The translations under genes and the position numbers were made by a program. Positions 36,097-46,560 of a stretch of 64,000 bases of DNA are shown here, piece after piece. The stretch's first letter is position 1. Each line of letters begins with the position of its first letter. This DNA comes from Paenarthrobacter sp. AR 02. Lineage in GTDB: Bacteria; Actinomycetota; Actinomycetes; Actinomycetales; Micrococcaceae. Where the stretch lies: contig NZ_JAJUKH010000002.1 of NCBI RefSeq assembly GCF_021538675.1, positions 372,001 to 436,000 on the forward strand, in the 5' to 3' direction. The notes beneath the pieces are model-generated. The model worked only from the letters and a program-made list of their open reading frames with translations. It was not told the DNA's origin and made no database searches.

Positions 36097-37382
36097 GCGC
36101 TACGACCACCGCTCCCAGGGCGGGAGCAACAGCCCTGCCTGCGTTCAGGCCGTCCATGAAAGTCCCCATCTCACTTGGCGTCCTGGCGCTGATAGCCCTG
36201 GTCTTCTTTGGATTCCTGGGCCCGGACAAGACCGCCGAGATGAAGATCAGCGACTCCGGGGATGCCGTAGTCGTGCCGGCCTTGATGATCCCGGGCCAGG
36301 TGGGCGGAGTTGTCCTGGGCATTCTCCTGCTCGCCATGGCGGCCTACTCGATCTATTTGTGGACGCGGGGGGAGCGCTCACCGAAGTGGCTGCCTATCGC
36401 GTTTGCCGTGGTGTTCGTGTTTGCCTTGCTGGTGTGGATCGTGGCAGGTGCACGCCAGCCGTCCATCTCGTTGGCCGGCCTCGTCGCCGGGTCGGTGACG
36501 CTGGCCGTACCCTTGGTTTTCGGTTCGTTGTCGGGCGTCCTGTGTGAGCGGGTCGGCGTGGTCAATATCGCCATCGAGGGCCAGCTCCTGGGTGGCGCAT
36601 TCACCGCGGCCTTGGTGGCAACCATTACCGGCAGCCCCTACATCGGCCTGATCGCTGCCGCTGCCGCAGGTGCCGCAGTGTCCATGGTCCTGGCCGTGTT
36701 CAGCATCAAATACCTGGTCAACCAGATCATTGTTGGCGTGGTGCTCAACGTCCTGGTCTCCGGGCTCACCGGCTTCCTTTTCGGCACCCTGATGGTGCCC
36801 AACAAGGAGCAGTTCAACACCCCGGGCCGCCTGGACATCCTTCCGATCCCGCTGCTTTCTGACATCCCCATCATCGGACCGATCCTGTTTGAGCAGTCCA
36901 TCGCCGGCTACCTGATGTACGTCGCGGTGGCCGTGGTCTGGTTCGGCCTGTTCAAGACCCGGTGGGGGCTTCGCGTCCGTGCCGTCGGCGAACACCCGCA
37001 GGCGGCGGACACGTTGGGCATCAACGTCAACGCCACCCGGTTCTGGAACGTCACCCTGGGCGGTGCCATCGCCGGTATCGGGGGTGCGGTGTTCACGCTG
37101 GTCACCATCGATTCCTTCACCAAGGACATCTCCGGTGGCCGTGGCTTTATCGCCCTGGCAGCGCTGATCTTTGGCCGGTGGAACCCGATCGGTGCCTTCC
37201 TGGCTTCGCTGCTGTTCGGCTTTGCCTACAACCTGCAGTCCATCCTGGGCATCATCGGTACCCCCGTTCCGAGCCAGTTCATGGCCATGCTGCCGTACCT
37301 GGTGACCATCTTCGCCGTCGCCGGTTTGGTGGGTAAGTCGCGGCCACCGGCCGCAAGCGGCATACCGTACGTGAAGGGTTGA
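36093..37382 (+). CDS. Nucleoside ABC transporter permease (NupQ/YufQ-like)
   Basis: Second membrane subunit, 429 residues. It is longer at the N-terminus than most family members because of about four extra hydrophobic segments before LCERVGVVNIAIEGQLLGG. VGVVLNVLVSGLTGFL and FIALAALIFGRWNPIGAF are conserved. The GTG start overlaps the upstream stop by 4 bp. It ends 2 bp before cdd. Confidence 0.92.
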   Translation: MSATTTAPRAGATALPAFRPSMKVPISLGVLALIALVFFGFLGPDKTAEMKISDSGDAVVVPALMIPGQVGGVVLGILLLAMAAYSIYLWTRGERSPKWLPIAFAVVFVFALLVWIVAGARQPSISLAGLVAGSVTLAVPLVFGSLSGVLCERVGVVNIAIEGQLLGGAFTAALVATITGSPYIGLIAAAAAGAAVSMVLAVFSIKYLVNQIIVGVVLNVLVSGLTGFLFGTLMVPNKEQFNTPGRLDILPIPLLSDIPIIGPILFEQSIAGYLMYVAVAVVWFGLFKTRWGLRVRAVGEHPQAADTLGINVNATRFWNVTLGGAIAGIGGAVFTLVTIDSFTKDISGGRGFIALAALIFGRWNPIGAFLASLLFGFAYNLQSILGIIGTPVPSQFMAMLPYLVTIFAVAGLVGKSRPPAASGIPYVKG

Positions 37383-37384
37383 CC

Positions 37385-37789
37385 ATGCCGGCAAGCAACG
37401 TCGACTGGGGCGCCCTGGAAGATGCCGCGAAGCGGGCCATGGAGCATGCCTACGCGCCGTATTCGAAGTTTCCGGTGGGGGCTGCGGCCCTTACCGAGGA
37501 CGGGCGGATTATCAGTGGCTGCAACGTGGAGAATGCCAGCTATGGCCTGACCCTTTGCGCAGAATGTGCTCTCGTGGGACAGCTCCATATGACCGGTGGC
37601 GGCAGGATCGCCGCGTTCTACTGCGTGGACGGCCAGGGCAACGTCCTCATGCCGTGCGGGCGTTGCCGCCAGTTGCTCTACGAATTCCGGGCACCGGGCA
37701 TGCAGCTCATGACAACGCAGGGCATCAAATCCATGGACCAGGTGCTGCCTGACGCCTTTGGTCCCGAACATTTGGAGGAAACCGCGTGA
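37385..37789 (+). CDS. cdd: Cytidine deaminase
   Basis: Converts cytidine and deoxycytidine to uridine forms. The 134 residues match the homotetrameric class. Zinc is held by Cys58 (in LTLCAECA, with catalytic Glu60), Cys90 and Cys93 (PCGRCRQ). It sits in the nucleoside uptake operon, so imported cytidine can be salvaged at once. Start ATG 37385 follows the permease stop by 2 bp; a TTG two codons earlier overlaps that stop. Confidence 0.95.
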   Translation: MPASNVDWGALEDAAKRAMEHAYAPYSKFPVGAAALTEDGRIISGCNVENASYGLTLCAECALVGQLHMTGGGRIAAFYCVDGQGNVLMPCGRCRQLLYEFRAPGMQLMTTQGIKSMDQVLPDAFGPEHLEETA

Positions 37790-39093
37790 CCACAGAAGCG
37801 TTTGACGCCGTCCAGATTATTTCCATCAAGCGGGACAAAGGGACGCTGACTCCCGAGCAGATCGACTGGACCATCGACGCCTATACCCGTGGTGTGATCG
37901 CCGATGAACAGATGGCGGCCCTGAACATGGCCATCCTGCTCAACGGCATGGATCGCGCCGAGATTTCGCGGTGGACATCTGCCATGATCGCCTCGGGCGA
38001 GCGGATGGACTTTTCGTCGCTGACAACGCCCGACGGCGGCCGGAAGGCTACCAGCGACAAGCACTCCACCGGTGGAGTCGGGGACAAGATCACCCTGCCG
38101 CTGGCACCGCTCGTGGCGGTCTTCGGCGTCGCGGTCCCGCAGCTCTCGGGCCGCGGCCTGGGCCACACCGGCGGCACCTTGGACAAGCTCGAGGCCATTC
38201 CCGGCTGGCGGGCCAACTTGAGCAATGACGAGATCATGGCACAGCTCCAGGACGTGGGTGCGGTTATTTGCGCAGCCGGTTCCGGGCTCGCGCCGGCGGA
38301 CAAGAAACTGTACGCACTGCGCGACGTCACGGGGACCGTGGAAGCCATTCCACTGATTGCCTCGTCGATCATGAGCAAGAAGATCGCGGAAGGCACTGGC
38401 TCGCTGGTGCTGGACGTCAAGGTGGGTTCGGGCGCATTCATGAAGGATGAGGCACGGGCACGGGAGCTCGCTGAGACGATGGTGGCCCTGGGGAAGGATG
38501 CCGGAGTCCACACCGTGGCACTGATCACCGACATGTCCACTCCGCTGGGCCTGACCGCGGGCAACGCGATCGAGGTTGAGGAGTCGGTGGAGGTCCTTGC
38601 CGGCGGCGGTCCGGAAGACGTCGTCGAACTGACTGTCCGGTTGGCCGAGGAGATGCTCGCCGGTGCGGGCATCCACGACGCCGATCCCGCAGCCGCCCTC
38701 AAGGACGGCCGGGCCATGGACGTGTGGAACAGGATGATCGAAGCCCAGGGCGGGGATCCCCGGGCTGCGCTGCCTGTGGCCAAGGAATCCGAGGTTGTCT
38801 ACGCACCCGCTGACGGCATCCTGATGGAGCTGGATGCGCTCTCTGTGGGTGTCGCCGCTTGGCGCCTTGGTGCCGGACGGGCCCGCAAGGAGGACCAGGT
38901 CCAGGCCGGAGCAGGCGTCCGCTTGCATGCCAAGCCGGGTGCCCTGGTGCGCGCCGGCGAGCCCCTGATGACGCTGCTCACGGACACCCCGGAAAAGTTC
39001 GACCGCGCCAAGGAAGCACTCCAGGACGCGGTGGTGATTGCGCCCGAGGGATCACGTCCGGCGCATCAGCTCATCATCGACCGCATCGCCTAG
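37786..39093 (+). CDS. deoA: Thymidine (pyrimidine-nucleoside) phosphorylase
   Basis: Phosphorolyses thymidine/deoxyuridine to base and deoxyribose-1-phosphate. 435 residues. The phosphate and base site shows SDKHSTGGVGDKITLPLAP and SGRGLGHTGGTLDKLEAIPG. It overlaps cdd by 4 bp (GTGA), so CDD and DeoA act in one pathway on imported pyrimidine nucleosides. Confidence 0.96.
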   Translation: MTTEAFDAVQIISIKRDKGTLTPEQIDWTIDAYTRGVIADEQMAALNMAILLNGMDRAEISRWTSAMIASGERMDFSSLTTPDGGRKATSDKHSTGGVGDKITLPLAPLVAVFGVAVPQLSGRGLGHTGGTLDKLEAIPGWRANLSNDEIMAQLQDVGAVICAAGSGLAPADKKLYALRDVTGTVEAIPLIASSIMSKKIAEGTGSLVLDVKVGSGAFMKDEARARELAETMVALGKDAGVHTVALITDMSTPLGLTAGNAIEVEESVEVLAGGGPEDVVELTVRLAEEMLAGAGIHDADPAAALKDGRAMDVWNRMIEAQGGDPRAALPVAKESEVVYAPADGILMELDALSVGVAAWRLGAGRARKEDQVQAGAGVRLHAKPGALVRAGEPLMTLLTDTPEKFDRAKEALQDAVVIAPEGSRPAHQLIIDRIA

Positions 39094-39097
39094 GCTT

Positions 39098-39137
39098 AAT
39101 TGTTCCGGGCTGGCCCTCAGGATCAGCCCGGACAATT
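39098..39137 (+). terminator. Hairpin terminator after deoA
   Basis: Arms 39098-39112 and 39124-39137 pair with one bulge. No long T-run. Confidence 0.55.
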
Positions 39138-39180
39138 GAGTCATCCGGCGCTACGGTGAGCCGGCAACCTTAAGGACATA

Positions 39181-39831
39181 GTGCAGGGCATCAACGATTT
39201 CATCCTCGCCGCGGCAGGGCAGCCTTGGGTGTTGTTCCTGGTGTTGGCCTGCTGCGTGATTGATGGCTTCTTTCCACCGATCCCCAGCGAGTCGGTGGTG
39301 GTGGGCCTGAGCGCCGTATCCGGCAGCAGCGGCGTGCCCAATGTGTGGCTGCTGGGCTTCATGGCGGCCCTGGGGGCTTTCGCGGGGGACAACATCGCCT
39401 ACCTTATTGGCCAACGCATTGGCGTCCAGCGCTGGCGATGGATGCGTACGCCGCGCATGCAGGGCGCCTTCCTCTGGGCGGGCAAGGAACTCCGACGTCG
39501 GGCAGCCTCCCTGATCATGGTGGCGCGGTTCATCCCAATCGGGCGGGTGGCGGTCAACCTGACAGCGGGTGCCACGAAGTTCAATCACCGGCGCTTCGTC
39601 GGCCTGACGGCCATGTCCGCGATCCTGTGGGCCTCGTATTCCGTGGTGCTTGGCTACTTCTTCGGAGTGTGGTTCGAGCACAACCATCTGTTGGGCGCAG
39701 TAATAGCGATCGTCGTAGCCGTGATCCTGGGCGTCATTATTGATCGCATCATCAGCAGGGTCCGCGGATCCGTGCCGCTGGACCGAAAAAACATTCCCGG
39801 GGAAGGCGCTCCACCTCCACCCACGGTATGA
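39181..39831 (+). CDS. DedA-family membrane protein, copy 1
   Basis: Polytopic membrane protein of 216 residues. The DedA hallmarks are DGFFPPIPSESVVVGLSA and the arginine-bearing ARFIPIGRVAVNLTAG. DedA proteins act in lipid-carrier/phospholipid flipping and membrane potential maintenance. AAGGA lies 4 nt before the GTG. Confidence 0.9.
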   Translation: MQGINDFILAAAGQPWVLFLVLACCVIDGFFPPIPSESVVVGLSAVSGSSGVPNVWLLGFMAALGAFAGDNIAYLIGQRIGVQRWRWMRTPRMQGAFLWAGKELRRRAASLIMVARFIPIGRVAVNLTAGATKFNHRRFVGLTAMSAILWASYSVVLGYFFGVWFEHNHLLGAVIAIVVAVILGVIIDRIISRVRGSVPLDRKNIPGEGAPPPPTV

Positions 39832-39903
39832 CGTGGGCGGCTCCCCAAGATCAGTCCCGCGGCTGACGCAGGAACGAGCAGTGCACCGGTAGCGTTAAAC
39901 GCG

Positions 39904-39950
39904 TGATCCCAAGGCTGGGACGTAGCGAACGACGTCCCGGCCGTGGGACA
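39904..39950 (+). promoter_or_regulatory. Structured leader between the two DedA genes
   Basis: An outer stem (TCCC..GGC with GCC..GGGA) encloses an inner 7-bp stem GGGACGT (39917-39923)/ACGTCCC (39932-39938) with an 8-nt loop. There is no T-run, and 56 nt remain to the next start. It could be an RNA leader for the second DedA gene or a terminator of the first. Confidence 0.4.
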
Positions 39951-40006
39951 CTAATAGCGACTTTGGTCACAGTGTCAAGTCATATTCATCTAGGAGCTAC
40001 CACCGC

Positions 40007-40708
40007 GTGGAGTCTTTGAACCAAATGCTCGAGCATGCAGCCGGGCAGCCCTGGATTTACCCGGTACTCCTTGTCTTCTTCTTTATTGACGGATTTGCCA
40101 CCATCCTCCCCAGTGAAACGGCCATCGTTGGCCTCTCGGCGCTGTCCCTTCACAGCGGAGAGCCCAACCTGTGGATCCTCGGGGCTACAGCACTGATCGG
40201 TGCCATGGCGGGCGACAACATGGCCTACATGCTGGGCCGTAAAATCGGCCTCACCCGCTGGAAGTGGATGCGACGACCCAAAGTCCAGAAGATGTTCGCC
40301 TGGGCCCAATACGAGCTGGATAAGCGCGGAGCGGTCCTCATCTTCACGGCCCGCTACATTCCGTGGGGACGCGTCGCGGTGAACTACGTTGCGGGACAGA
40401 CCGGCTTCCGCCACCGGACCTTCTTCCTCCTGGACGCCTTTGCGTGCGTCACGTGGGTGGGATACTCCATCGGCATCGGCATCCTCGCGGGCCAGTGGGT
40501 ACACAACAACCCGCTGCTCGGTGTGGGCATTGCCGTGGCATTCGCGGTGGTCCTGGGCATCGTGGTGGACCACGCATTGCGCTGGTGGCACAAGTACTTG
40601 GAGAAAAAGGATCATGCCCGCGAGGCAGCGGCACCTGCGCAGGCACCCAAGCCGGACTCACAACACAACGCGGTTGCCGGCGTCGACCTCTCCAAACCGA
40701 CCGGCTAA
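40007..40708 (+). CDS. DedA-family membrane protein, copy 2
   Basis: A paralogue of the previous gene, 233 residues, with matching motifs DGFATILPSETAIVGLSA and ARYIPWGRVAVNYVAG. Its C-terminal tail is charged and Ala/Pro/Lys-rich. AGGAG lies 11 nt before the GTG. Two adjacent DedA copies look like a tandem duplication that has diverged strongly. Confidence 0.9.
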   Translation: MESLNQMLEHAAGQPWIYPVLLVFFFIDGFATILPSETAIVGLSALSLHSGEPNLWILGATALIGAMAGDNMAYMLGRKIGLTRWKWMRRPKVQKMFAWAQYELDKRGAVLIFTARYIPWGRVAVNYVAGQTGFRHRTFFLLDAFACVTWVGYSIGIGILAGQWVHNNPLLGVGIAVAFAVVLGIVVDHALRWWHKYLEKKDHAREAAAPAQAPKPDSQHNAVAGVDLSKPTG

Positions 40709-40732
40709 GCGGCCTGCGCTTGCCGGTGGGAC

Positions 40733-40738
40733 TAGTCT
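40733..40738 (+). promoter_or_regulatory. -10 element of leaderless add
   Basis: TAGTCT ends 6 nt before the GTG at 40745. Confidence 0.6.
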
Positions 40739-40744
40739 TAGTAC

Positions 40745-41887
40745 GTGACTGAGCCCATACTTGACGCCGCCCCTGCCCTTGACTTCGACCTGAAGAGCCT
40801 GCCAAAGGTTTCCCTCCATGATCACTTGGACGGAGGACTCCGCCCAGGCACCATCATTGAACTGGCCGAGGCCGTCGGCCACACCCTGCCCTCCACCGAT
40901 CCCGTGGCATTGGGCGCCTGGTTCCGCGAGTCCGCCGACTCCGGCTCGCTGGTCCGCTACCTTGAAACGTTCGACCACACCATTGCCGTCATGCAGACCA
41001 AAGAGGGCCTGTTCCGGGTCGCCAAGGAATTCGTGGAGGACCTCGCCGAGGACGGCGTGGTCTACGGTGAAGTCCGGTGGGCTCCTGAGCAGCACCTCCA
41101 GAAGGGCCTGACCCTCGACGAAGTGGTGGAGGCCGTCCAGACTGGACTCGAAGCCGGTGTTGACGCGGCCGAGGAGCGCGGGCAGCAGATCCAGGTGGGA
41201 CAGCTGATCACCGCCATGCGCCATGCCGACCGCGGCCAGGAGATCGCCGAACTCGCCGTCCGCCACCGGGCCAACGGCGCCGTGGGCTTCGACATTGCCG
41301 GCGCAGAAGACGGTTTCCTGCCGTCCCGCTTCAAGGACGCCTTCACCTACCTCGCCGAAAACAACTTCCCCGCAACCGTCCACGCCGGTGAAGCTGCAGG
41401 CTTGGACAGCATCCAGTCGGCACTGGTTGACGGCCGGGCCCTGCGCCTCGGCCACGGCGTCCGGATCGCCGAGGACATCTCGGTTGAGTTCGAGGACAAC
41501 TCCGACGACGACGGCGAGGACGTGATCGGCATGGTCACCATCGGCAGCGTGGCCGCCTGGGTCCGCGACCGCGGCATTGCCTTGGAGGTCTGCCCGTCAT
41601 CGAACCTGCAGACGGGTGCGATCGCAAGCTTCGGAGAGGGCATCGAAAGCCACCCCGTGGACATGCTGTTCCAGCTCGGTTTCAATGTGACCATCAACAC
41701 GGACAACCGGCTCATGAGTGGCGTCACCCTGACGGACGAGTTCGAGCTCCTGGTGGAGACGTTCGACTACGACCTCGACGATTTGCTCGAGCTCACCCTC
41801 AACGCAGCGGAGGCAGCTTTCCTGCCGCTGGACGAGCGTGAAGCCCTGGTCGAGTACATCAACGATGCCTACGCCAACCTCGCCTGA
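40745..41887 (+). CDS. add: Adenosine deaminase
   Basis: Zinc enzyme deaminating adenosine and deoxyadenosine, 380 residues. His25 and His27 (SLHDHLDGG) begin the zinc site. HAGEAAGLDSI holds the catalytic glutamate region, and NTDNRLMSGVTL the C-terminal aspartates. It continues the nucleoside salvage set. The next gene starts inside its last 8 codons. Confidence 0.94.
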   Translation: MTEPILDAAPALDFDLKSLPKVSLHDHLDGGLRPGTIIELAEAVGHTLPSTDPVALGAWFRESADSGSLVRYLETFDHTIAVMQTKEGLFRVAKEFVEDLAEDGVVYGEVRWAPEQHLQKGLTLDEVVEAVQTGLEAGVDAAEERGQQIQVGQLITAMRHADRGQEIAELAVRHRANGAVGFDIAGAEDGFLPSRFKDAFTYLAENNFPATVHAGEAAGLDSIQSALVDGRALRLGHGVRIAEDISVEFEDNSDDDGEDVIGMVTIGSVAAWVRDRGIALEVCPSSNLQTGAIASFGEGIESHPVDMLFQLGFNVTINTDNRLMSGVTLTDEFELLVETFDYDLDDLLELTLNAAEAAFLPLDEREALVEYINDAYANLA

Positions 41888-42554
41888 TTCTCCCCTGAAC
41901 CAGCTGCTGGGCAGCGTCGCCGCGCTCCGGGAGCATTGTCCCTGGATGGGGGCGCTGACCCACGAGTCGCTGGTGGAGTATCTGATCGAGGAAGCCTATG
42001 AAGTGGTGGACTCGATCGAGGCCGGCGACTCACCTGTAAGGGACAGCGAACTCCGCGGCGAGCTGGGCGATGTACTGCTTCAGGTAGTACTTCACGCCCG
42101 GCTCGCCGAGGAGCGCGGCAGTTTCACCTTCGACGACGTAGCCCGGTCCATCAACGCCAAGATGGTCCGGCGCAATCAGCACGTCTTTAAGGCCGATGGT
42201 TCCCTGCAGGAGAGTTTCCCGGCCAGTGTCGAGGAAATCATCGTGAAATGGGACGCCGCAAAACGGGCCGAGAAGCCCGAACGGAAGGACCCCTTCGAGG
42301 GCATTCCGCCGCACCTTCCTGCGTTGGCAGCGGCGCAGAAGTCCTTGGACAGGGCCGTCCGTGCGGGCTTGGACGTCGACGCGGAAGGCGCGCTGGCCGC
42401 CGTCGGACTTCCTGCTGTCCCGGCTTCGGAAGAGGCGCTCGGTGAGTTGCTGCTCGCCATCGTCACCGCGGCCCGGGAGCAAGGTCTCGACGCCGAACGG
42501 GCCCTCCGCGCCACGGTTCGATCGTTTCAGAACAACCAGGCCCAGGGTTCATGA
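41865..42554 (+). CDS. mazG: MazG-family nucleoside triphosphate pyrophosphohydrolase
   Basis: Hydrolyses aberrant NTPs to NMP and pyrophosphate. The 229 residues are shorter than E. coli MazG (263). The MazG fold shows CPWMGALTHESLVEYLIEEAYEV (split here) and ELRGELGDVLLQVVLHARLA, with the Mg-binding EExxE and ExxD sets. CPWMG replaces the usual CPWD. The ATG at 41865 overlaps add by 23 bp. Confidence 0.88.
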   Translation: MPTPTSPDSPLNQLLGSVAALREHCPWMGALTHESLVEYLIEEAYEVVDSIEAGDSPVRDSELRGELGDVLLQVVLHARLAEERGSFTFDDVARSINAKMVRRNQHVFKADGSLQESFPASVEEIIVKWDAAKRAEKPERKDPFEGIPPHLPALAAAQKSLDRAVRAGLDVDAEGALAAVGLPAVPASEEALGELLLAIVTAAREQGLDAERALRATVRSFQNNQAQGS

Positions 42555-42586
42555 CGTGAAAGGTTGGAAGTCGTTCCGTAACCTGA

Positions 42587-43951
<1,365 letters not shown>

Positions 43952-44082
43952 CATTCCGCGAAAACAGCTGACCGGTGGCTATGGTGGAAAGACCATGGCC
44001 ACCGGTTCTGTTTAACGCTGGCCACCTCAAACAAGCAAGCGCAGCAACCCGCCAGGCAAGCACCGGGCATTACAGGAGTGTC

Positions 44083-44826
44083 ATGGCTACCCGTCGTCCG
44101 AAGGTACCCAGGGCCGACGCCTTGGGCTCCGGCTCCAGCGCATCCCGGCCGTCCACCCCGGCTCCCCGTCCCGAGTTGGCCGGGGCAGCAAGCCCGGACA
44201 AGGGCGGGGCCGACGTCATCAAGGCAGAGTTTGGTGCCACCCGCACCGCTTCGAAAGCGACGATGACGGCGACGCCCGCCAAGGCGGCCGGCAGCGGCAG
44301 CAAGAGCCCAAAGAAGCCCACGGAGTCCGGGAAAGCCCCCGCCACCGGAAAGAAACCGGCTGCCTCGACCAAAGCTGTGTCCGGCGGCCCGGGACGGTCG
44401 ACCCCGTCTGCCAAGGACGGACGTGAGGCCGATCCCGTTCCTGCGAAGGCATTCTCCGGGCGAATGCTTGCGTTGGCCGTGGTCATGATTGCAATCACCA
44501 TCATGCTGGCTCCTACGGTGAAGATCTTCCTTGAGAAACGTGCCGAGATTTCGGCGTTGGAGGGCGAAATCGCCAGCCGCAAGGCCGAGCAAACCGAGCT
44601 GAACAAACAGATCTCACGGTGGCAGGACCCCAACTATGTGAAACAGCAGGCCCGCGACCGCATTAACATGGTTATGCCGGGTGAAACGGGCTACTGGGTG
44701 TTTGGCGGGCAGGAAGCCGCTGGCACGCCGGGTGGCCGCACCGGCTCCGGCTCGTCTGCAAACCCGGAGAATCTGCCCTGGGTGGATGCTCTTTGGGAGT
44801 CAATCAGACGGTCGGCAACTGACTAG
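44083..44826 (+). CDS. DivIC/FtsB-like septum formation initiator
   Basis: Bitopic division protein of about 247 residues. A long Ala/Pro/Lys-rich cytoplasmic tail (residues 1-125) precedes one transmembrane helix and a coiled coil (FLEKRAEISALEGEIASRKAEQTELNKQI), then the family motif WQDPNYVKQQARDRI. Enolase upstream and DUF501/ppx downstream are the standard actinobacterial context. ATG 44083 has AGGAG 5 nt upstream. The cytoplasmic tail is longer than in most FtsB proteins. Confidence 0.87.
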   Translation: MATRRPKVPRADALGSGSSASRPSTPAPRPELAGAASPDKGGADVIKAEFGATRTASKATMTATPAKAAGSGSKSPKKPTESGKAPATGKKPAASTKAVSGGPGRSTPSAKDGREADPVPAKAFSGRMLALAVVMIAITIMLAPTVKIFLEKRAEISALEGEIASRKAEQTELNKQISRWQDPNYVKQQARDRINMVMPGETGYWVFGGQEAAGTPGGRTGSGSSANPENLPWVDALWESIRRSATD

Positions 44827-44881
44827 ACGCGGCGCCCACCGCCGTCGTTCCCGCCTGGGACACGACTAACGGGCAGGAAGG

Positions 44882-45607
44882 TTGGCAACGCACGTGGAAG
44901 AGTACACGGCAGCCCTGCCCCAGGAATCCCGCCAGCCGTCGGCACACGATCTCGAGGTCCTCAGCCGCCAGCTCGGCAGGCCGGTCCGGGACGTCGTTGA
45001 GATCCCCGCGCGGTGCGTCTGCGGCAACCCACTGGTTGCAGCCACAGCGCCCCGGCTGAGCAATGGAACACCGTTTCCCACGACGTTCTACCTGACCCAC
45101 CCGGTCATCACCTCCGCGGTGTCGCGGCTGGAAGCGGGCGGGCTCATGAACCGGATGAACGACCGGTTGACCGAGGACGGGGAACTCGCCGAGTCCTACC
45201 GCGGGGCACATGAGGCGTATCTCCAGGCACGCAACGATATTGCCGACCGTTCCGGAACCGGGGCCGTGCCCGAAATCGATGGCATCTCCGCTGGTGGCAT
45301 GCCCACCCGGGTCAAGTGCCTGCACGTGCTGGTGGGTCATTCCTTGGCTGCCGGATCCGGCGTGAACCCCTTGGGGGACGAGGCCTTGGAAGCCATCTCC
45401 GAGTGGTGGACCAAGGACCGCTGCTACTGCGACGGCGCCTGGGATACGGCGGGGGAGGCCCCTTTTCGTGATCTCAGCCGCCATGGTCCGCAGGGCCTGC
45501 CCGACATCGTGGGCCGGCCGGCACCCGTGCGGAAGCCGAAAACCGACACTGCCGGCGAACAGACCGGCAGTGAGCACTCCGGCAGCGAGCAGGAGGGCAC
45601 AGCATGA
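44882..45607 (+). CDS. DUF501 domain protein
   Basis: Uncharacterised family of 241 residues. The first 165 or so residues hold the domain, with Cys pairs RCVCGNP and RCYCDGAW that could bind metal or form a disulphide. The C-terminal tail is polar with Gly/Ser/Glu repeats. TTG 44882 follows AGGAAGG directly, GTG 44894 is an alternative. It is coupled to ppx by ATGA. Confidence 0.85.
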   Translation: MATHVEEYTAALPQESRQPSAHDLEVLSRQLGRPVRDVVEIPARCVCGNPLVAATAPRLSNGTPFPTTFYLTHPVITSAVSRLEAGGLMNRMNDRLTEDGELAESYRGAHEAYLQARNDIADRSGTGAVPEIDGISAGGMPTRVKCLHVLVGHSLAAGSGVNPLGDEALEAISEWWTKDRCYCDGAWDTAGEAPFRDLSRHGPQGLPDIVGRPAPVRKPKTDTAGEQTGSEHSGSEQEGTA

Positions 45608-46560
45608 GCCGCGTCGCCGCGATCGACTGTGGAACCAATTCCATCCGCCTGCTCATCGCGGACACCGCGGCCGAGGGAGCTCCGGGGCCCTTGACGGACG
45701 TCGCGCGCGAAATGCGCGTAGTGCGGCTCGGGCAAGGCGTTGATGCTACCGGCGAACTCGCCCCGGAAGCCCTGGAACGCACGTTCGCTGCCGCTGGGGA
45801 CTACGCAGGGCTCATCAGGGAACACGGTGCCGGGCGTGTCCGTTTCGTGGCCACATCGGCAACCCGCGATGCCCGCAACCGCCAGGTTTTCGTGGACGGG
45901 ATCCGGGAGCTGCTGGGCGTCGAGCCTGAAGTGATTTCCGGAGATGAGGAAGCTGCGCTCTCGTTCGCGGGGGCCAGCAGCGTCCTTCCCGCGACGGGTG
46001 AGGACGCCATCCTGGTCGTGGACCTGGGCGGAGGCAGCACAGAATTCGTCCTGGGGGATTCCACTGGGGTGATTGCTGCCCGTTCCGTGGACATTGGATG
46101 CGTGCGTCTGACTGAACGCCACCTTCGCAGCGATCCGCCCACTGCGGCGCAGATCGCCGCAGCGGAGGCCGACGTCGATGCCGCCCTTGCGCTTGCAGCC
46201 CAGGCCGTGCCGCTGAACCGCGCCACCGCCGTCATCGGCGTTGCCGGGTCGATCACCACCATCACCGCGCACGCGCTTGGCCTGAGCGAGTACCAGCCAA
46301 GCCGGATCCACGGTGCCTCCCTGGACCTGGAAACGATCAGCGACGCCGCCACCAACTTGCTCGAAATGACCCGTGCCGAACGGGCAGCGCTTCCCTACAT
46401 GCATCCCGGTCGCGTAGACGTCATCGGTGCCGGCGCCTTGGTGTGGCGCCGCATCCTGGCGCGGCTGGCCGAGGTCAGCGACGGTGCCATCAGTGCCGCT
46501 GTTTCCAGCGAGCACGACATCCTGGACGGCATTGCGCTGAGTATCCGGGGAGCCGAATGA
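45604..46560 (+). CDS. ppx: Exopolyphosphatase / GppA-like phosphatase
   Basis: ASKHA-fold phosphatase of 318 residues acting on polyphosphate or (p)ppGpp. AAIDCGTNSIRLLIAD is the phosphate-1 loop and VVDLGGGSTEFVLG the phosphate-2 loop. RFVATSATRDARN is typical. It lacks the C-terminal HD domain of E. coli Ppx, as in actinobacterial Ppx proteins. It overlaps both neighbours by 4 bp. Confidence 0.92.
   Translation: MSRVAAIDCGTNSIRLLIADTAAEGAPGPLTDVAREMRVVRLGQGVDATGELAPEALERTFAAAGDYAGLIREHGAGRVRFVATSATRDARNRQVFVDGIRELLGVEPEVISGDEEAALSFAGASSVLPATGEDAILVVDLGGGSTEFVLGDSTGVIAARSVDIGCVRLTERHLRSDPPTAAQIAAAEADVDAALALAAQAVPLNRATAVIGVAGSITTITAHALGLSEYQPSRIHGASLDLETISDAATNLLEMTRAERAALPYMHPGRVDVIGAGALVWRRILARLAEVSDGAISAAVSSEHDILDGIALSIRGAE

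Noticed and set aside
39181..40708. The two DedA genes as a frameshifted single gene
   Set aside because: Each has a full set of DedA motifs and its own start; they are tandem paralogues.
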